Shown piece after piece: positions 1-9,252 of a stretch of DNA of 64,000 nt. A program made the translations under genes and the position numbers. The notes below the pieces were generated by a model that searched no databases, was not told where the DNA came from, and saw only the letters and a program-made list of their open reading frames with translations. The DNA comes from Microbacterium sp. SORGH_AS_1204 (lineage in GTDB: Bacteria > Actinomycetota > Actinomycetes > Actinomycetales > Microbacteriaceae), in the NCBI RefSeq assembly GCF_030818935.1, contig NZ_JAUTBD010000001.1, forward strand, positions 2,046,001-2,110,000, given 5' to 3'. Positions within the stretch are counted from its first letter, which is position 1. Every line of letters starts with the position of its first letter.

Positions 1-1
1 G

Positions 2-1435
2 ATGGATGCCCCCTCGACCAGCGACACGACCGCGCAGACCGCTGAGCCCCAGGCCGACGCCGCCGAGCTCGATGCCCCCAGCAACCGCAAGGCGCCGTTC
101 CCCGGCGGCTTCCTCGAGACGATCTCGACCGGCTGGGCCGAGCACCCGGCCTCGCTGCCCGAGCCGCGCGAGCAGGCGGCATGGGCCGCCCGACGGCGCG
201 AGCGCGTCTCGCGGGCGTTCCCCGGTCAGCGCGTCGTCGTCCCGGCCGGCGCGCTGAAGCAGCGCAGCAACGACACCGATTACCCCTTCCGCGCGCACTC
301 CGCGTTCTCGCACCTCACCGGCTGGGGCAGCGACGCCGAGCCCGACGCCGTCCTCGTCTTCGAGCCGCGCGACGAGGGCCACGAGGCCGTGCTCTACTTC
401 CGCGAGCGTGCCGACCGCACGACCGCCGAGTTCTATTCGGATGCCACGATCGGCGAGTTCTGGATCGGCCCCCGTCCGGCACTCGACGGCGTCGCCGCCG
501 ATCTGGCGATCGCGACAGCCCACCTCGACGACTTCGCCGCGACCGACGACGACCGCACGGTCGGTGAAGACGACGCGGTCACCCGCTTCGTCTCCGAACT
601 GCGACTCGTCAAAGACGAATACGAGCTGGCCCAGCTGGCTCTCGCCGTCGAGGTCACGGGCCGGGGCTTCGACGACATCGTCGCCGAACTCCCCCGCATC
701 ATCGAGCATCCGCGCGGCGAGCGCGTCGTCGAAGGGGTCTTCCATCAACGCGCCCGCTCCGACGGCAACAGCGTCGGCTACGACACCATCGCCGCCTCCG
801 GCCCGCACGCCTGCTACCTGCACTGGACGCGCAACGACGGCGCCGTGAAGCCCGGCGACCTGATCCTCGTCGACGCCGGCGTCGAAGTCGACAGCCTCTA
901 CACCGCCGACATCACCCGCACGCTTCCCGTGTCGGGCACGTTCACCGACATCCAGCGCCGCATCTACGAGACGGTGCGCGAGGCGGCCGATGCGTCGTTC
1001 GCCGCCGCGAAGGTCGGCGTGCCGTTCCGGCGACTGCACGAAGCCGCGATGGAGGTCATCGCCGCCCGCGTCGCCGAGTGGGGCCTGCTGCCCGTGACCG
1101 CCGAAGAGGCGCTGGACGCCGACACCGGCGGCCAGCACCGTCGCTACATGGTGCACGGCACCAGCCATCACCTCGGCATCGACGTGCACGATTGCGCGCA
1201 GGCACGACGCGACATGTACTACGACGGGCTGCTCGAACCGGGCATGGTCTTCACGATCGAACCCGGACTGTACTTCCAGATCGACGACCTCACCGTGCCC
1301 GAGGAGTACCGCGGCATCGGCGCCCGCATCGAAGACGACATCGTCATGACCGCCGACGGCCCGGTCAACCTGTCGGCGGGGATCCCGCGCACCGCCGACG
1401 AGGTCGAGGAGTGGATCGCCCGGCTCTCGCGATGA
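2..1435 (+). CDS. pepP: Xaa-Pro aminopeptidase (M24B metallopeptidase)
   Basis: Cytosolic dinuclear metallopeptidase that releases an N-terminal residue preceding proline. The 477-residue product has an Ala/Asp/Pro-rich N-terminal stretch (about 1-30), an aminopeptidase P N-terminal domain (about 45-180) and the M24 pita-bread catalytic domain (about 200-460). All five metal ligands are visible in order: Asp in DAGVEVD, Asp in TADITRT, His in HGTSHHLG, Glu in TIEPGLY and Glu in ARIEDD. The first ATG is at base 2, on the window edge, so an upstream start cannot be excluded and no ribosome binding site can be judged. The stop overlaps the next gene's ATG (ATGA), implying translational coupling with the gamma-glutamyltransferase and a shared role in peptide turnover. 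Confidence 0.9.
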   Translation: MDAPSTSDTTAQTAEPQADAAELDAPSNRKAPFPGGFLETISTGWAEHPASLPEPREQAAWAARRRERVSRAFPGQRVVVPAGALKQRSNDTDYPFRAHSAFSHLTGWGSDAEPDAVLVFEPRDEGHEAVLYFRERADRTTAEFYSDATIGEFWIGPRPALDGVAADLAIATAHLDDFAATDDDRTVGEDDAVTRFVSELRLVKDEYELAQLALAVEVTGRGFDDIVAELPRIIEHPRGERVVEGVFHQRARSDGNSVGYDTIAASGPHACYLHWTRNDGAVKPGDLILVDAGVEVDSLYTADITRTLPVSGTFTDIQRRIYETVREAADASFAAAKVGVPFRRLHEAAMEVIAARVAEWGLLPVTAEEALDADTGGQHRRYMVHGTSHHLGIDVHDCAQARRDMYYDGLLEPGMVFTIEPGLYFQIDDLTVPEEYRGIGARIEDDIVMTADGPVNLSAGIPRTADEVEEWIARLSR

Positions 1436-3207
1436 GCTTCACGCCGCCGGCGGCCTTCACCACGCGGCCGACCCTCCGGGGCACGTTCGGCATGTGCGCC
1501 TCCACGCATTGGACGGCGACGGCTACCGCGCAGGCGGTGCTCGAGCGCGGCGGCAACGCGTTCGACGCCGCCGTCGCGGGCGCGTTCGTGCTGCACGTGG
1601 TCGAACCGCACCTGAACGGCCCCGGCGGAGACCTCGTCGCGCTCATCCGTCCAGCCGGCGCGGATCTTCCCGTCGTCCTGATGGGCCAGGGACCGGCGCC
1701 CGCGGGTGCGACCATCGAGCACTTCGTCGCGCGCGGCCTCGACCTCGTTCCGGGCGCCGGCGGGCTGGCCGCCGCTGTTCCCGGTGCGGTCGACGCCTGG
1801 TTACTGCTCCTGCGCGACCACGGCACCTGGGAGCTCGCCGACGTGCTGGCCTACGCCATCGGCTACGCCCGTGACGGGCACCCGCTCGTCGCGGGCGCCG
1901 CCGCCACGATCGCGAGGGTCGCCGACCTGTTCGCGGAGCACTGGCCGACGTCGGCGGAGCGATGGATGCCAGACGGCTCCCCGCCCGCGCCCGACACCCT
2001 CGTGCGCAACCCCGTGTGGGCCGACGTGCTCGAGGGTCTCGTCGGCGCGGGCGGCGCCGACCGCGAGGCACGGATCGACGCCGCGCGAACGCGGTGGATG
2101 ACCGAGGTGCTGCCCGAAGCCGCGGCGTTCATCCGCCGCCCGCATCGGCACGCCGACGGCGGCGACCACCCCGGCATCCTGACCGCTGACGACCTGGCAT
2201 CCTGGCGCGCTGACTACGAGGCGGCGGAGACGGTGACGTTCCGCGGGTGGGGCGTCTTCAAGGCCGGCCCCTGGTCGCAGGGGCCCGCGTTGCTGCAGAC
2301 GCTGCGACTCATCGAGCATGCCGCCGACGAGCATCTCGATCCCGCGACCGCCGACGGCGCTCACCTGCTGCTCGAAGCGCAGAAGCTCGCGTACGCCGAC
2401 CGCGACGCCTGGTTCGGCGACAGTGACGGTGCCGTCTCCGCCGACGCGGTGCTCGCCGACGACTACATCGCTCAGCGGCGAGCACTCATCGGCCGCGAGG
2501 CGTCGCCGCTGCTGCGCCCGGGCTCGCCGGACGGTCGCTCACCGCAGCTCCCGCCGCTGCGCACCGACGCGGCCGTCGCCGATGGGTCGACGGGCGAACC
2601 CACCGTCGACCGCTCGGGGCAGACGCGCGGCGATACGTGCCACATCGACGTGATCGACCGCTGGGGCAACGCCATCTCCGCGACCCCGTCCGGAGGGTGG
2701 CTGCAGTCCTCGCCGACCGTGTCCAGCCTGGGCTTCTGCCTCGGCACACGGCTGCAGGCGACGTGGCTCCTTCCCGGGCATCCCGCATCCCTCACGCCCG
2801 GGCGTCGTCCGCGCACCACGCTCACCCCGACCCTGCTCACGCGCGGCTCCGAGGTGATCGCGATGGGCTCGCCGGGCGGCGACCAGCAGGATCAGTGGCA
2901 GCTGCCGGTGATCCTGCGGATCCTGGTCGGCGGTTACACGGGCCAACAGGCGATCGACGCCCCCACGCTGAACACGACCGCCTTGATCGATTCGTTCTGG
3001 CCGCGCACCTGGACCCCCGCCGGGGTCACCGTCGAAGACAGAATGGATGCCGGTGTCGTCGCCGCCCTCGAAGCGCGCGGTCACCGGGTGCGTCTGACCG
3101 GCGACTGGTCGCTCGGCCGTGTCACCGCCGTCGGCCGTGACGCCGACGGCATCTTGTGGGCCGCCGCCAACCCGCGCGGCGCGCAGGGATACGCCGCCGG
3201 GCGCTGA
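1432..3207 (+). CDS. Gamma-glutamyltransferase family protein
   Basis: Ntn-hydrolase of the gamma-glutamyltransferase/cephalosporin acylase family (591 residues), expected to cleave gamma-glutamyl bonds after self-processing at an internal threonine. The N-terminal region has the family block GGNAFDAAVAGAFVLHVVEP and a GPGGD motif. Thr402 in GDTCHIDVID, followed by GNA, matches the position of the catalytic nucleophile that starts the small subunit. The C-terminal GSPGGD motif is present. No signal peptide is visible, so a cytosolic location is likely. The ATG at 1432 overlaps the pepP stop by 4 bases and the product begins directly with family sequence. The substrate could be glutathione, a gamma-glutamyl peptide or another amide; the sequence does not decide. 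Confidence 0.85.
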   Translation: MSFTPPAAFTTRPTLRGTFGMCASTHWTATATAQAVLERGGNAFDAAVAGAFVLHVVEPHLNGPGGDLVALIRPAGADLPVVLMGQGPAPAGATIEHFVARGLDLVPGAGGLAAAVPGAVDAWLLLLRDHGTWELADVLAYAIGYARDGHPLVAGAAATIARVADLFAEHWPTSAERWMPDGSPPAPDTLVRNPVWADVLEGLVGAGGADREARIDAARTRWMTEVLPEAAAFIRRPHRHADGGDHPGILTADDLASWRADYEAAETVTFRGWGVFKAGPWSQGPALLQTLRLIEHAADEHLDPATADGAHLLLEAQKLAYADRDAWFGDSDGAVSADAVLADDYIAQRRALIGREASPLLRPGSPDGRSPQLPPLRTDAAVADGSTGEPTVDRSGQTRGDTCHIDVIDRWGNAISATPSGGWLQSSPTVSSLGFCLGTRLQATWLLPGHPASLTPGRRPRTTLTPTLLTRGSEVIAMGSPGGDQQDQWQLPVILRILVGGYTGQQAIDAPTLNTTALIDSFWPRTWTPAGVTVEDRMDAGVVAALEARGHRVRLTGDWSLGRVTAVGRDADGILWAAANPRGAQGYAAGR

Positions 3208-3303
3208 CCGCGCGACCGTCCGCGGGCGAGCGGTCTGGTGAACTCCAGCGCGTTATCCACAGGGCCGCAACGGGCGTGGCGGCGCTTTCATTAGCATCCG
3301 GTC

Positions 3304-3652
3304 ATGTCTTTCTCCGTCCAGGCCGATGAGGCCATCGGCATCGCCGAACGCGTGCGTCTCGCCCTCGACGATGCCCTCGATCGTTCGGCGGCGCTGCGCG
3401 ACGCGGTCGACGCCCTCAGCGACGCGCTCACCGGACTCTCGCCGGCGCGCGACGCGTTCGACGAGGTCACGCGCGCCCGGGTCGACCTGTCGCGCGGCAT
3501 CGTGTCGCTGGGTCGGTCGGCTCTGACGACCCCTCCGTGCGGTCGTCCTCACCTACGTGGCGGCCGACGACGAGATGGCGTCCACGACGTCACGGGCCGA
3601 CGCCGGCGCCGCACTCTTCGACCCGTCGCGATTCGGTCGGGGGCCTCTGTGA
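3304..3652 (+). pseudogene. Small helical (WXG/ESX-like) protein, reading frame broken by +1 shift
   Basis: The ATG at 3304 opens a helical reading frame rich in Ala, Asp and Arg. Near the C4 run at 3530-3533 the sensible frame changes: downstream codons that look coding (VVLTYVAADDEMAS and onward, from about 3542) lie one base later and end at TGA 3650-3652. That TGA overlaps the GTG of the hydrolase gene as GTGA. Deleting one base in the C-run would restore an intact 115-residue alpha-helical protein. Size, composition and position in front of a DUF1023 hydrolase resemble small WXG100/ESX-type partners, but no WXG motif is obvious. It may be a true frameshift, a programmed shift or a sequencing error; the clean GTGA overlap argues that the ancestral frame was functional. 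Confidence 0.55.
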
Positions 3653-5376
3653 CCCTCTCGCTCGACGACATCCCTCCGTGTCCAGCCGACCCCGAACAAC
3701 TCCGCCGACTCGCGGCGTCCCTCGAGGCCGCGGGTTCCGCCACGCGTCTGGCGGCCGACCACGTGCTCTTCTCGTGGGGCTTGCTTCCCGGCGTCTACCG
3801 CGCCCCTGAGGCCTCCGAGTTGCAGCAGAGCCTGCGCCAGCTCAGCCCTGCCGCCGCCGAGATCGACACGGGTCTACGCCGCGCCCGAGCGGCGATCGAA
3901 TCACTGGCAGAGGATCTAGAGGCAGCCAACCGTCGACGCGACGCCCTGATCGCACGACGTGAGGAGCAGGCGGCCACCGCGGGTCTCGCCTTCCCCGAAG
4001 CGAGCGACCCTTTCGGCCGCCGCCTTCGCGACATCGAGCAGGCCGACCGCGAGCGCGCGTTCCGTCGCGACTGCGCCCAACTCGTCGAGGAGTGGGACGC
4101 CGCGGGGCGCGCGTGCGCCGCGGCGCTCCGCGCGATCCCCGATGTGTCGTGGACCCTCACTCGCGACCTCCCCGCCGATGAATCCCTGCTGGCCACCCCG
4201 TCGAGGTCCGTCCTCGACGACGCCGTGCTCCCTCTGCTGCACCGTCTCGCCCGGAGAGGCGGCGCGAACGCGGCGCGCCTGCTGCGTGAGCACCCCGAAT
4301 GGGCCGACATCATCCGGCGCGGCCGGCCCGAGGCGGTAGCGACGTGGTGGGCGAGCCTTTCCCCCACCGTCGCCGCCGCACTGGTCGCGGGCCTTCCCGC
4401 CCTCATCGGCAACCTCGACGGCGTCGCTCTCGCCGACCGGGTGGCCGCCAACCGCGCTCGCGCGGCGGGTCATCTCGCCGACCTCGCTCGTCGACGGGAG
4501 GAAGCGATCCTCACGGGGCGCCGGCCGGTCCTCCGCTCCGATCCCGATCTGTACGCCACCCAGGCGCGCATCGCCGCGATCGACCGTGAGATCGCCTACT
4601 TCAGGGGCGTGCGCGACGGCACGAAGCAGCTCTACGCGTGGGATCCCGGCCACGGCTCGCTCATCGAGATGTCGGGCGACCCGTCGACGGCGAAGGCCGC
4701 GCTGTTCGTCGTGCCGGGCACGAACACGACAGCCGACTCCTTCTACGGCGAGGAACCTGTTACGCGGTTCGCGGAGTGGCAGTCCGCTCAGGCATCGGGA
4801 ACGGTGGTGTCTTTCACGGTGATGACCGGCCCCATGCCGCAGCTCAGTCTCCTCATGCTCGACGGACCGCAGCTCAACACCTTCGCCGCGGCGCGGGCAC
4901 CTGAGTACGCGGCCTTCGTGCGCGGTGTTGAGGCTGCTCGCGCTGACCTCTACACCGTGAGCTACGAGCACTCATACGCGGGTGCTATCGGCAGTGCCGC
5001 TGAGGCATACGACGGAACCGTGGATGCCAGATTCATGGCCGCCGCCGTGGGGGCTGTGGGTCCTTACGAGCCCTCGCCCGGGACCGACTACTACGCGGCA
5101 CAGGGTCCCGATGACATCAACCGCTATTACGCCGGGCAGCGGATGGGATACCTCGGCTTCGACGTCCCGCCCGAGCAATTCCGCGGTGTACACATCGTTG
5201 ATACTGGGCTCCCGGGATCCAGCATGTGGAAACTGGCAGGAGCATCGCCACTCGTGGTGAAGGACAGCGTCGAGCACCACAACGCTCTGATGAGCGACGA
5301 CGAAAGAGTGAATGGCAACGTGCTGCGTTTCGTGAAGAAGATCTTGAAGGAGGCGACTGCGTGGGACGGAAATTGA
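3649..5376 (+). CDS. DUF1023-type alpha/beta hydrolase with helical N-terminus
   Basis: 575 residues. The first ~330 are predominantly helical and Arg/Ala/Glu-rich, with coiled-coil character like the N-terminal domains of type VII secretion-associated proteins. The C-terminal ~240 resemble the DUF1023 alpha/beta hydrolase family (beta strand plus oxyanion segment ALFVVPGTNTT, then the nucleophile elbow YEHSYAG with Ser442). The usual GHSYG Gly is replaced by Glu. The GTG at 3649 is chosen because it makes a 4-base GTGA overlap with the upstream small gene. Reading instead from 3304 without a frame change gives a long fusion containing a basic low-complexity stretch, which is a frameshift artefact. 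The substrate is unknown. An upstream helical partner and a downstream lipoprotein fit a secreted-effector cassette, but that is inference. Confidence 0.7.
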   Translation: MTLSLDDIPPCPADPEQLRRLAASLEAAGSATRLAADHVLFSWGLLPGVYRAPEASELQQSLRQLSPAAAEIDTGLRRARAAIESLAEDLEAANRRRDALIARREEQAATAGLAFPEASDPFGRRLRDIEQADRERAFRRDCAQLVEEWDAAGRACAAALRAIPDVSWTLTRDLPADESLLATPSRSVLDDAVLPLLHRLARRGGANAARLLREHPEWADIIRRGRPEAVATWWASLSPTVAAALVAGLPALIGNLDGVALADRVAANRARAAGHLADLARRREEAILTGRRPVLRSDPDLYATQARIAAIDREIAYFRGVRDGTKQLYAWDPGHGSLIEMSGDPSTAKAALFVVPGTNTTADSFYGEEPVTRFAEWQSAQASGTVVSFTVMTGPMPQLSLLMLDGPQLNTFAAARAPEYAAFVRGVEAARADLYTVSYEHSYAGAIGSAAEAYDGTVDARFMAAAVGAVGPYEPSPGTDYYAAQGPDDINRYYAGQRMGYLGFDVPPEQFRGVHIVDTGLPGSSMWKLAGASPLVVKDSVEHHNALMSDDERVNGNVLRFVKKILKEATAWDGN

Positions 5377-5882
5377 CTGCGGCTTTGCTTTTGCCATTGA
5401 CGCTCGGACTTGGAGGATGTGGTTTGAACGCACCAACCTATGAAGCGGTTCGCGATGAAGTGACGTCTTCCCTAGACCGGATCGTGGCGGTCGTCCCCAA
5501 CCCGAAAGAAGTCGTGCCACAGCCTGGAAGCGATCCTTACCCCTGCGACAATCCTCTGCTCCTGAGCAGACATCAAGGAGCGTTCTTCACCGGACATTGG
5601 TTCGTCTATGTCCCGGAAGACTTCGACATCGACTTGTTCATCGAATCATTGCCGGGTCTGCTCGGCGACGACTGGGAAAGGGTCGATCCGCAAGTCAGTG
5701 TTTCCTTCTCCAACGTAGACGTGCTGTACAAGCCGCTTGGCCTCACCGTCAGCGTAGAAGACGCGTTATCCGACGGACGCCCCGCTTTGGAACTGCTCGC
5801 TATCTCACGCTGCGGCACCCTGACAGGCGAAGAAACAACTCCTGTACCGTCGGCGCCGCCCACCTCCGATCCCCTGACCTGA
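5361..5882 (+). CDS. Small lipoprotein of unknown function
   Basis: 173 residues. The GTG at 5361 is preceded by AAGGAGG (5347-5353) at 7-base spacing. It gives a short basic N-terminus, a hydrophobic stretch and a lipobox ending LGGC at about residue 20, so the mature protein should be lipid-anchored outside the membrane. It overlaps the 3' end of the hydrolase by 16 bases. The mature part has two further Cys (in PYPCDN and SRCGTL) that could form a disulfide, and a Thr/Pro-rich tail. Base composition is visibly less GC-rich than the neighbours, suggesting recent acquisition. I do not recognise the family. Its position makes an immunity or accessory role for the hydrolase possible. Confidence 0.7.
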   Translation: MGRKLTAALLLPLTLGLGGCGLNAPTYEAVRDEVTSSLDRIVAVVPNPKEVVPQPGSDPYPCDNPLLLSRHQGAFFTGHWFVYVPEDFDIDLFIESLPGLLGDDWERVDPQVSVSFSNVDVLYKPLGLTVSVEDALSDGRPALELLAISRCGTLTGEETTPVPSAPPTSDPLT

Positions 5883-5958
5883 CGGGTCTCGATTCCCGAC
5901 CCACCCCGCGAGCAGTGGGCACTCGCTAGACATCAGGTCGCGGCCACAAATGCTGGTC

Positions 5959-6627
5959 TCACACCCCGCGCACGAACTCCCCCACCGCGCCCGCCAGCCC
6001 CGCACCGATCTCCTGCGCCGGTCGCCGCGCGCCCTTCACCTCGAACGAATGATTGCCGTCGGCCACCCAGTGCACCCGGGCGTTCTGACACGACTCGATC
6101 ACCTCGTCGAACTGCGGGCGAGGGTGGATGAACGGGTCGTTCTCCCCCTCGACGAACAACTGCGGCGCCGCGATCGCGGGCAGGTGCTCGCTGCGGGGTT
6201 TGTCGGGCCGCCCGGGCGGATGCAAGGGGTAGCCGAGGTACACCAGCGCGGCCGGCGCGATGACCTCCTCGGCGCATGCGACGGATGCCATCCGCCCTCC
6301 GTACGACTTCCCCGCCGCAATCCACGGTCCCGGCGCGGCCACCGCCAGCCACGCCTGCACGCCCCTCCACGTGGCCACGGCGTGGGCGGCGGGTCCTGGC
6401 ATCCGTCGTCCGGCCTCCACGTAGGGGAAGACGAAGCGCAGCACGGAGACGCCGTCCGCGACCAGTGCGTCCGCGAGCCCCTCGAGGAAGGGGTGCTCCA
6501 TCCCCGCGCCCGCACCGTGGGCCAGCGCGATCGTCGCCCGTGCCGAGGGCGCGAGCGACCAGAGGCCCGACACCTCCGAAGGACCCGTCGGCAGCGCGAC
6601 GGCGATGCGGACCGGCTGACCGCTCAC
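5959..6627 (-). CDS. Alpha/beta hydrolase (KANL3/Tex30 or dienelactone hydrolase-like)
   Basis: 222 residues, a compact alpha/beta hydrolase. It shows the oxyanion segment LAHGAGAGMEHPF near residue 35, the nucleophile elbow GKSYGGR near residue 115, an acid in EGENDPF near 165 and the catalytic His in DGNHSFE near 190. This arrangement matches the KANL3/Tex30-type family rather than lipases. No signal peptide is present, so it is probably cytosolic. Its ATG overlaps the stop of the upstream stress-protein gene by 4 bases, so the two form an operon. The substrate is unknown. Confidence 0.75.
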   Translation of the reverse strand: MSGQPVRIAVALPTGPSEVSGLWSLAPSARATIALAHGAGAGMEHPFLEGLADALVADGVSVLRFVFPYVEAGRRMPGPAAHAVATWRGVQAWLAVAAPGPWIAAGKSYGGRMASVACAEEVIAPAALVYLGYPLHPPGRPDKPRSEHLPAIAAPQLFVEGENDPFIHPRPQFDEVIESCQNARVHWVADGNHSFEVKGARRPAQEIGAGLAGAVGEFVRGV

Positions 6628-7334
6628 GAACCGGTGGGCGCGTGCTCCGACCCGCCGCGAGACTCGTCGTCGTCGCCGCGCGGAGCGGGAGTCGGCGAGA
6701 TGCGCTCGCCGTAGCGGGGCGGCTCCTCGTCAGCGGGAGGAGCAGCCGGAGCCGGCGGACGCGGCGGCACTACCGGCGCCTCAGAACCCGGGGCCACGCG
6801 TTCGCCGTACCGCGGCGGAGCGGTCTCGGCCGCCGCGGGACGCGACACGACCGTGCGCTGCGCGCCCGAGGGGCCGACGATCCCCCGCGCCTTCTGCAGG
6901 CTCGACGCTGCGACGCACACGTCGTAATGATCGGCGGCGACCTGCATCACCGACGCGAAATCGCGACGACGGCGCACGATCGAATAGGTCCCGAGGCTCA
7001 GCAGCATCCCGAGCGCCATACCGACCAGCAGCACGCCGATGAACGCCGAGATCTGCACCGTCGGAGTGCCCAGCACGAAGATGAAAGCGAACAGCAGACC
7101 GAGCATGAGCCCGTTGAGGGCCCCGGAGCGGGCGGCGGTGGCGTACCCCAGCTTCCCCGTGATCCGTTCGATCGAGCGGAGCCCCGAGCCGACGATGGCG
7201 ATGTCGCGTGCGGGCACCTCGCCGGCGATCAGGGACGAGACGGCCTTCTGCGCCTGCTCGTATGTCGGGAACGACGCGACCTTCTCGCCGACCTCGTCGC
7301 GACCGGCTCCCGGTCTCTGCGCGAACATACTCAT
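6624..7334 (-). CDS. General stress (YflT-like) membrane protein
   Basis: 236 residues. An N-terminal domain (about 10-60) begins KVASFPTYEQAQKAVSSLI and includes ARDIAIVGSGLR, resembling the general stress protein 17M/YflT fold. Two hydrophobic helices follow (about 70-95 and 100-120). The C-terminal ~90 residues are Pro-rich and disordered, with a repeated motif around PPRYGER (three copies, roughly residues 150-215). That repeat may bind partners or be a low-complexity expansion. It is divergent from the MgtE-N/CBS gene with only about 70 bases between, so both promoters must lie in 7335-7405. Function beyond a stress link is unknown. Confidence 0.6.
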   Translation of the reverse strand: MSMFAQRPGAGRDEVGEKVASFPTYEQAQKAVSSLIAGEVPARDIAIVGSGLRSIERITGKLGYATAARSGALNGLMLGLLFAFIFVLGTPTVQISAFIGVLLVGMALGMLLSLGTYSIVRRRRDFASVMQVAADHYDVCVAASSLQKARGIVGPSGAQRTVVSRPAAAETAPPRYGERVAPGSEAPVVPPRPPAPAAPPADEEPPRYGERISPTPAPRGDDDESRGGSEHAPTGS

Positions 7335-7405
7335 TTCACCATCCTGTCACGCACATCTGGGGGGTTCCGAGGTGTTGCGCATGAGCCGCGGACTACGCTG
7401 GTCCG

Positions 7406-8725
7406 GTGAGCACGCAGAGGGTTTTCGTCGCCCGCTTGGCGGGCTGCACGGTGTTCGACCCGGCGGGCGACCGCCTGGGGAAGGTGCGTGACGTCGTGGT
7501 GATCTACCGCGCGTCGGCCGCGCCGCGCGTCGTGGGCCTCGTCGTCGAGATCCCCGGGCGTCGACATGTGTTCGTGTCCATCGGGCGCGTGACATCGATC
7601 CAGGCCGGTCAGGTCATCACCACCGGTCTCATCAACGTCCGCCGCTTCCAGCAGCGCGGCGGCGAGGTGCGGGTCATGGCCGAGATGCTCGGCCGCCGCG
7701 TCAGCCTCGTCGACGGTTCGGGCAGCGCTGTCATCGAAGACGTCGCCATCGAGCGCAACCGCCTCGGCGAATGGGACGTGGGCCAGCTCTTCCTGCGTCG
7801 CCCCCGCACGAGCGCATCGCCGTTCGCGAAGGGCGCGACGACGTTCGCCGCCTGGAGCGCGGTCCGCGAGAACCAGACGCCCGGCGAGGCCCAGTCCGCC
7901 GAGCAGCTCGTCGCGACCTACTCCGAGCTCAAGCCCGCAGACCTCGCCAACACCCTGCTCGACCTTCCCGAAGAGCGCCTGATCGAGGTCGCCGAGGAGC
8001 TCAGCGACGACCGCCTCGCCGACGCCCTCGAAGAGATGCCCGAAGACGAGCAGGTGCACATCCTCGAGCAGCTCGGCGACGAACGTGCCGCCGACATCCT
8101 GGATGCCATGGAGCCCGACGACGCGGCCGACCTCCTCGGTCAGCTGCCCGAGTCCCGCTCCGAGCAGCTCCTCGAGCTGATGGAGCCCGAAGAAGCCGAC
8201 GACGTGCGCGCGCTGCTGCAGTACGGCCCCGACACCGCGGGCGGTCTGATGACGCCCGAACCCATCGTGCTGTCGGCGGATGCCACGGTCGCCGAGGCCC
8301 TGGCCCTCATCCGGCGCCACGAACTGCACCCCGCGCTCGCGGCATCCGTGTTCATCACCCTGCCGCCGTACGAGACACCGACGGGCCGCCTGCTCGGCAC
8401 GGTGCACTTCCAGCGGATGCTGCGCTACCCGCCGCACGAGCGTCTCGGCACGATCATCGACGACACGCTCGAGCCGGTACCCGCCGACGCCACCGCCGCC
8501 GAGGTGGCGCGCCTGCTCGCGAGCTACAACCTCGTCTCGCTGCCGGTGGTCGATCAGGCGCACCGTCTCGTCGGCTGCGTGAGCGTCGACGACGTGCTCG
8601 ACTATCTGCTGCCCGACGACTGGCGCACCCACGACAGCGACGATCCCCACCCGAAAGCCACGGTCAGGCCGACCCTGACGCAGAGCATTCCCACGCAGAT
8701 CCCGCAGACCCCGAGGAGGCGCTGA
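7406..8725 (+). CDS. MgtE N-terminal domain / CBS domain protein without channel domain
   Basis: 439 residues. The N-terminal ~150 look like two PRC-barrel-type beta domains (motifs FDPAGDRLGKVRDVVV and ERNRLGEWDVG). Residues about 165-290 are the acidic helical MgtE N domain with repeated helices (LPEERLIEVAEELSDD, MEPDDAADLLGQLPE). Two CBS motifs follow up to about 420. The transmembrane magnesium-channel domain of MgtE is absent, so this is a soluble sensor or regulator, possibly responding to Mg2+ or nucleotides. Start is GTG at 7406; the stop overlaps the next ATG (TGATG). Equivalents sit near mrp and tatB in mycobacteria, supporting an ancestral cluster. Confidence 0.8.
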   Translation: MSTQRVFVARLAGCTVFDPAGDRLGKVRDVVVIYRASAAPRVVGLVVEIPGRRHVFVSIGRVTSIQAGQVITTGLINVRRFQQRGGEVRVMAEMLGRRVSLVDGSGSAVIEDVAIERNRLGEWDVGQLFLRRPRTSASPFAKGATTFAAWSAVRENQTPGEAQSAEQLVATYSELKPADLANTLLDLPEERLIEVAEELSDDRLADALEEMPEDEQVHILEQLGDERAADILDAMEPDDAADLLGQLPESRSEQLLELMEPEEADDVRALLQYGPDTAGGLMTPEPIVLSADATVAEALALIRRHELHPALAASVFITLPPYETPTGRLLGTVHFQRMLRYPPHERLGTIIDDTLEPVPADATAAEVARLLASYNLVSLPVVDQAHRLVGCVSVDDVLDYLLPDDWRTHDSDDPHPKATVRPTLTQSIPTQIPQTPRRR

Positions 8726-9252
8726 TGGCACGCAACAACAAGACGCCCGCCCTCGATGCGCCCCGCGGGCGTACCGGTGTGCTGGCCCCGCGCGCGCCGC
8801 AGCCCTCTCGGGATCGTTTCGGACGCTTCACCGAGTGGGTGGCCCGCGCCATGGGGACGCCGACGTTCCTGCTGTCGTTGACCCTGTTCTGCGTGCTCTG
8901 GATGGGGTGGAACTCGATCGCCCCCGAAGACTGGCGCTTCGACTCCGCCGCGATCGGCTTCACGGCGCTGACGCTGGTGCTCTCCCTGCAGGCGTCGTAC
9001 GCAGCCCCCCTCATCCTCCTCGCGCAGAACCGTCAAGACGACCGCGACCGTGTACAGATCGAGCAGGACCGCCAACGCGCCGAGCGCAACCTCGCCGACA
9101 CCGAGTACCTCGCCCGGGAGATCGTGGCACTGCGCATGGCGGTGCGCGACCTGACCGACGAGGTCATCACGAAAGACACCCTGCGCGCCGAGCTCAAGGC
9201 CGCCCTCGAACGCCTCGACGACAGCGACGAGCACAGCCGGGCGACCTCGTGA
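8725..9252 (+). CDS. DUF1003 family membrane protein
   Basis: 175 residues with two transmembrane helices (about 45-65 and 75-98) separated by the DUF1003 signature WNSIAPEDWRFD. The C-terminus is a soluble coiled coil (about 105-165: QNRQDDRDRVQIEQDRQRAE onward). The N-terminal ~30 residues are basic. The family is often encoded beside MgtE-like proteins. The ATG overlaps the preceding stop by one base and its own stop overlaps the GTG of mrp (GTGA), giving a tight three-gene operon. The biochemical role of DUF1003 is not established. Confidence 0.85.
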   Translation: MARNNKTPALDAPRGRTGVLAPRAPQPSRDRFGRFTEWVARAMGTPTFLLSLTLFCVLWMGWNSIAPEDWRFDSAAIGFTALTLVLSLQASYAAPLILLAQNRQDDRDRVQIEQDRQRAERNLADTEYLAREIVALRMAVRDLTDEVITKDTLRAELKAALERLDDSDEHSRATS

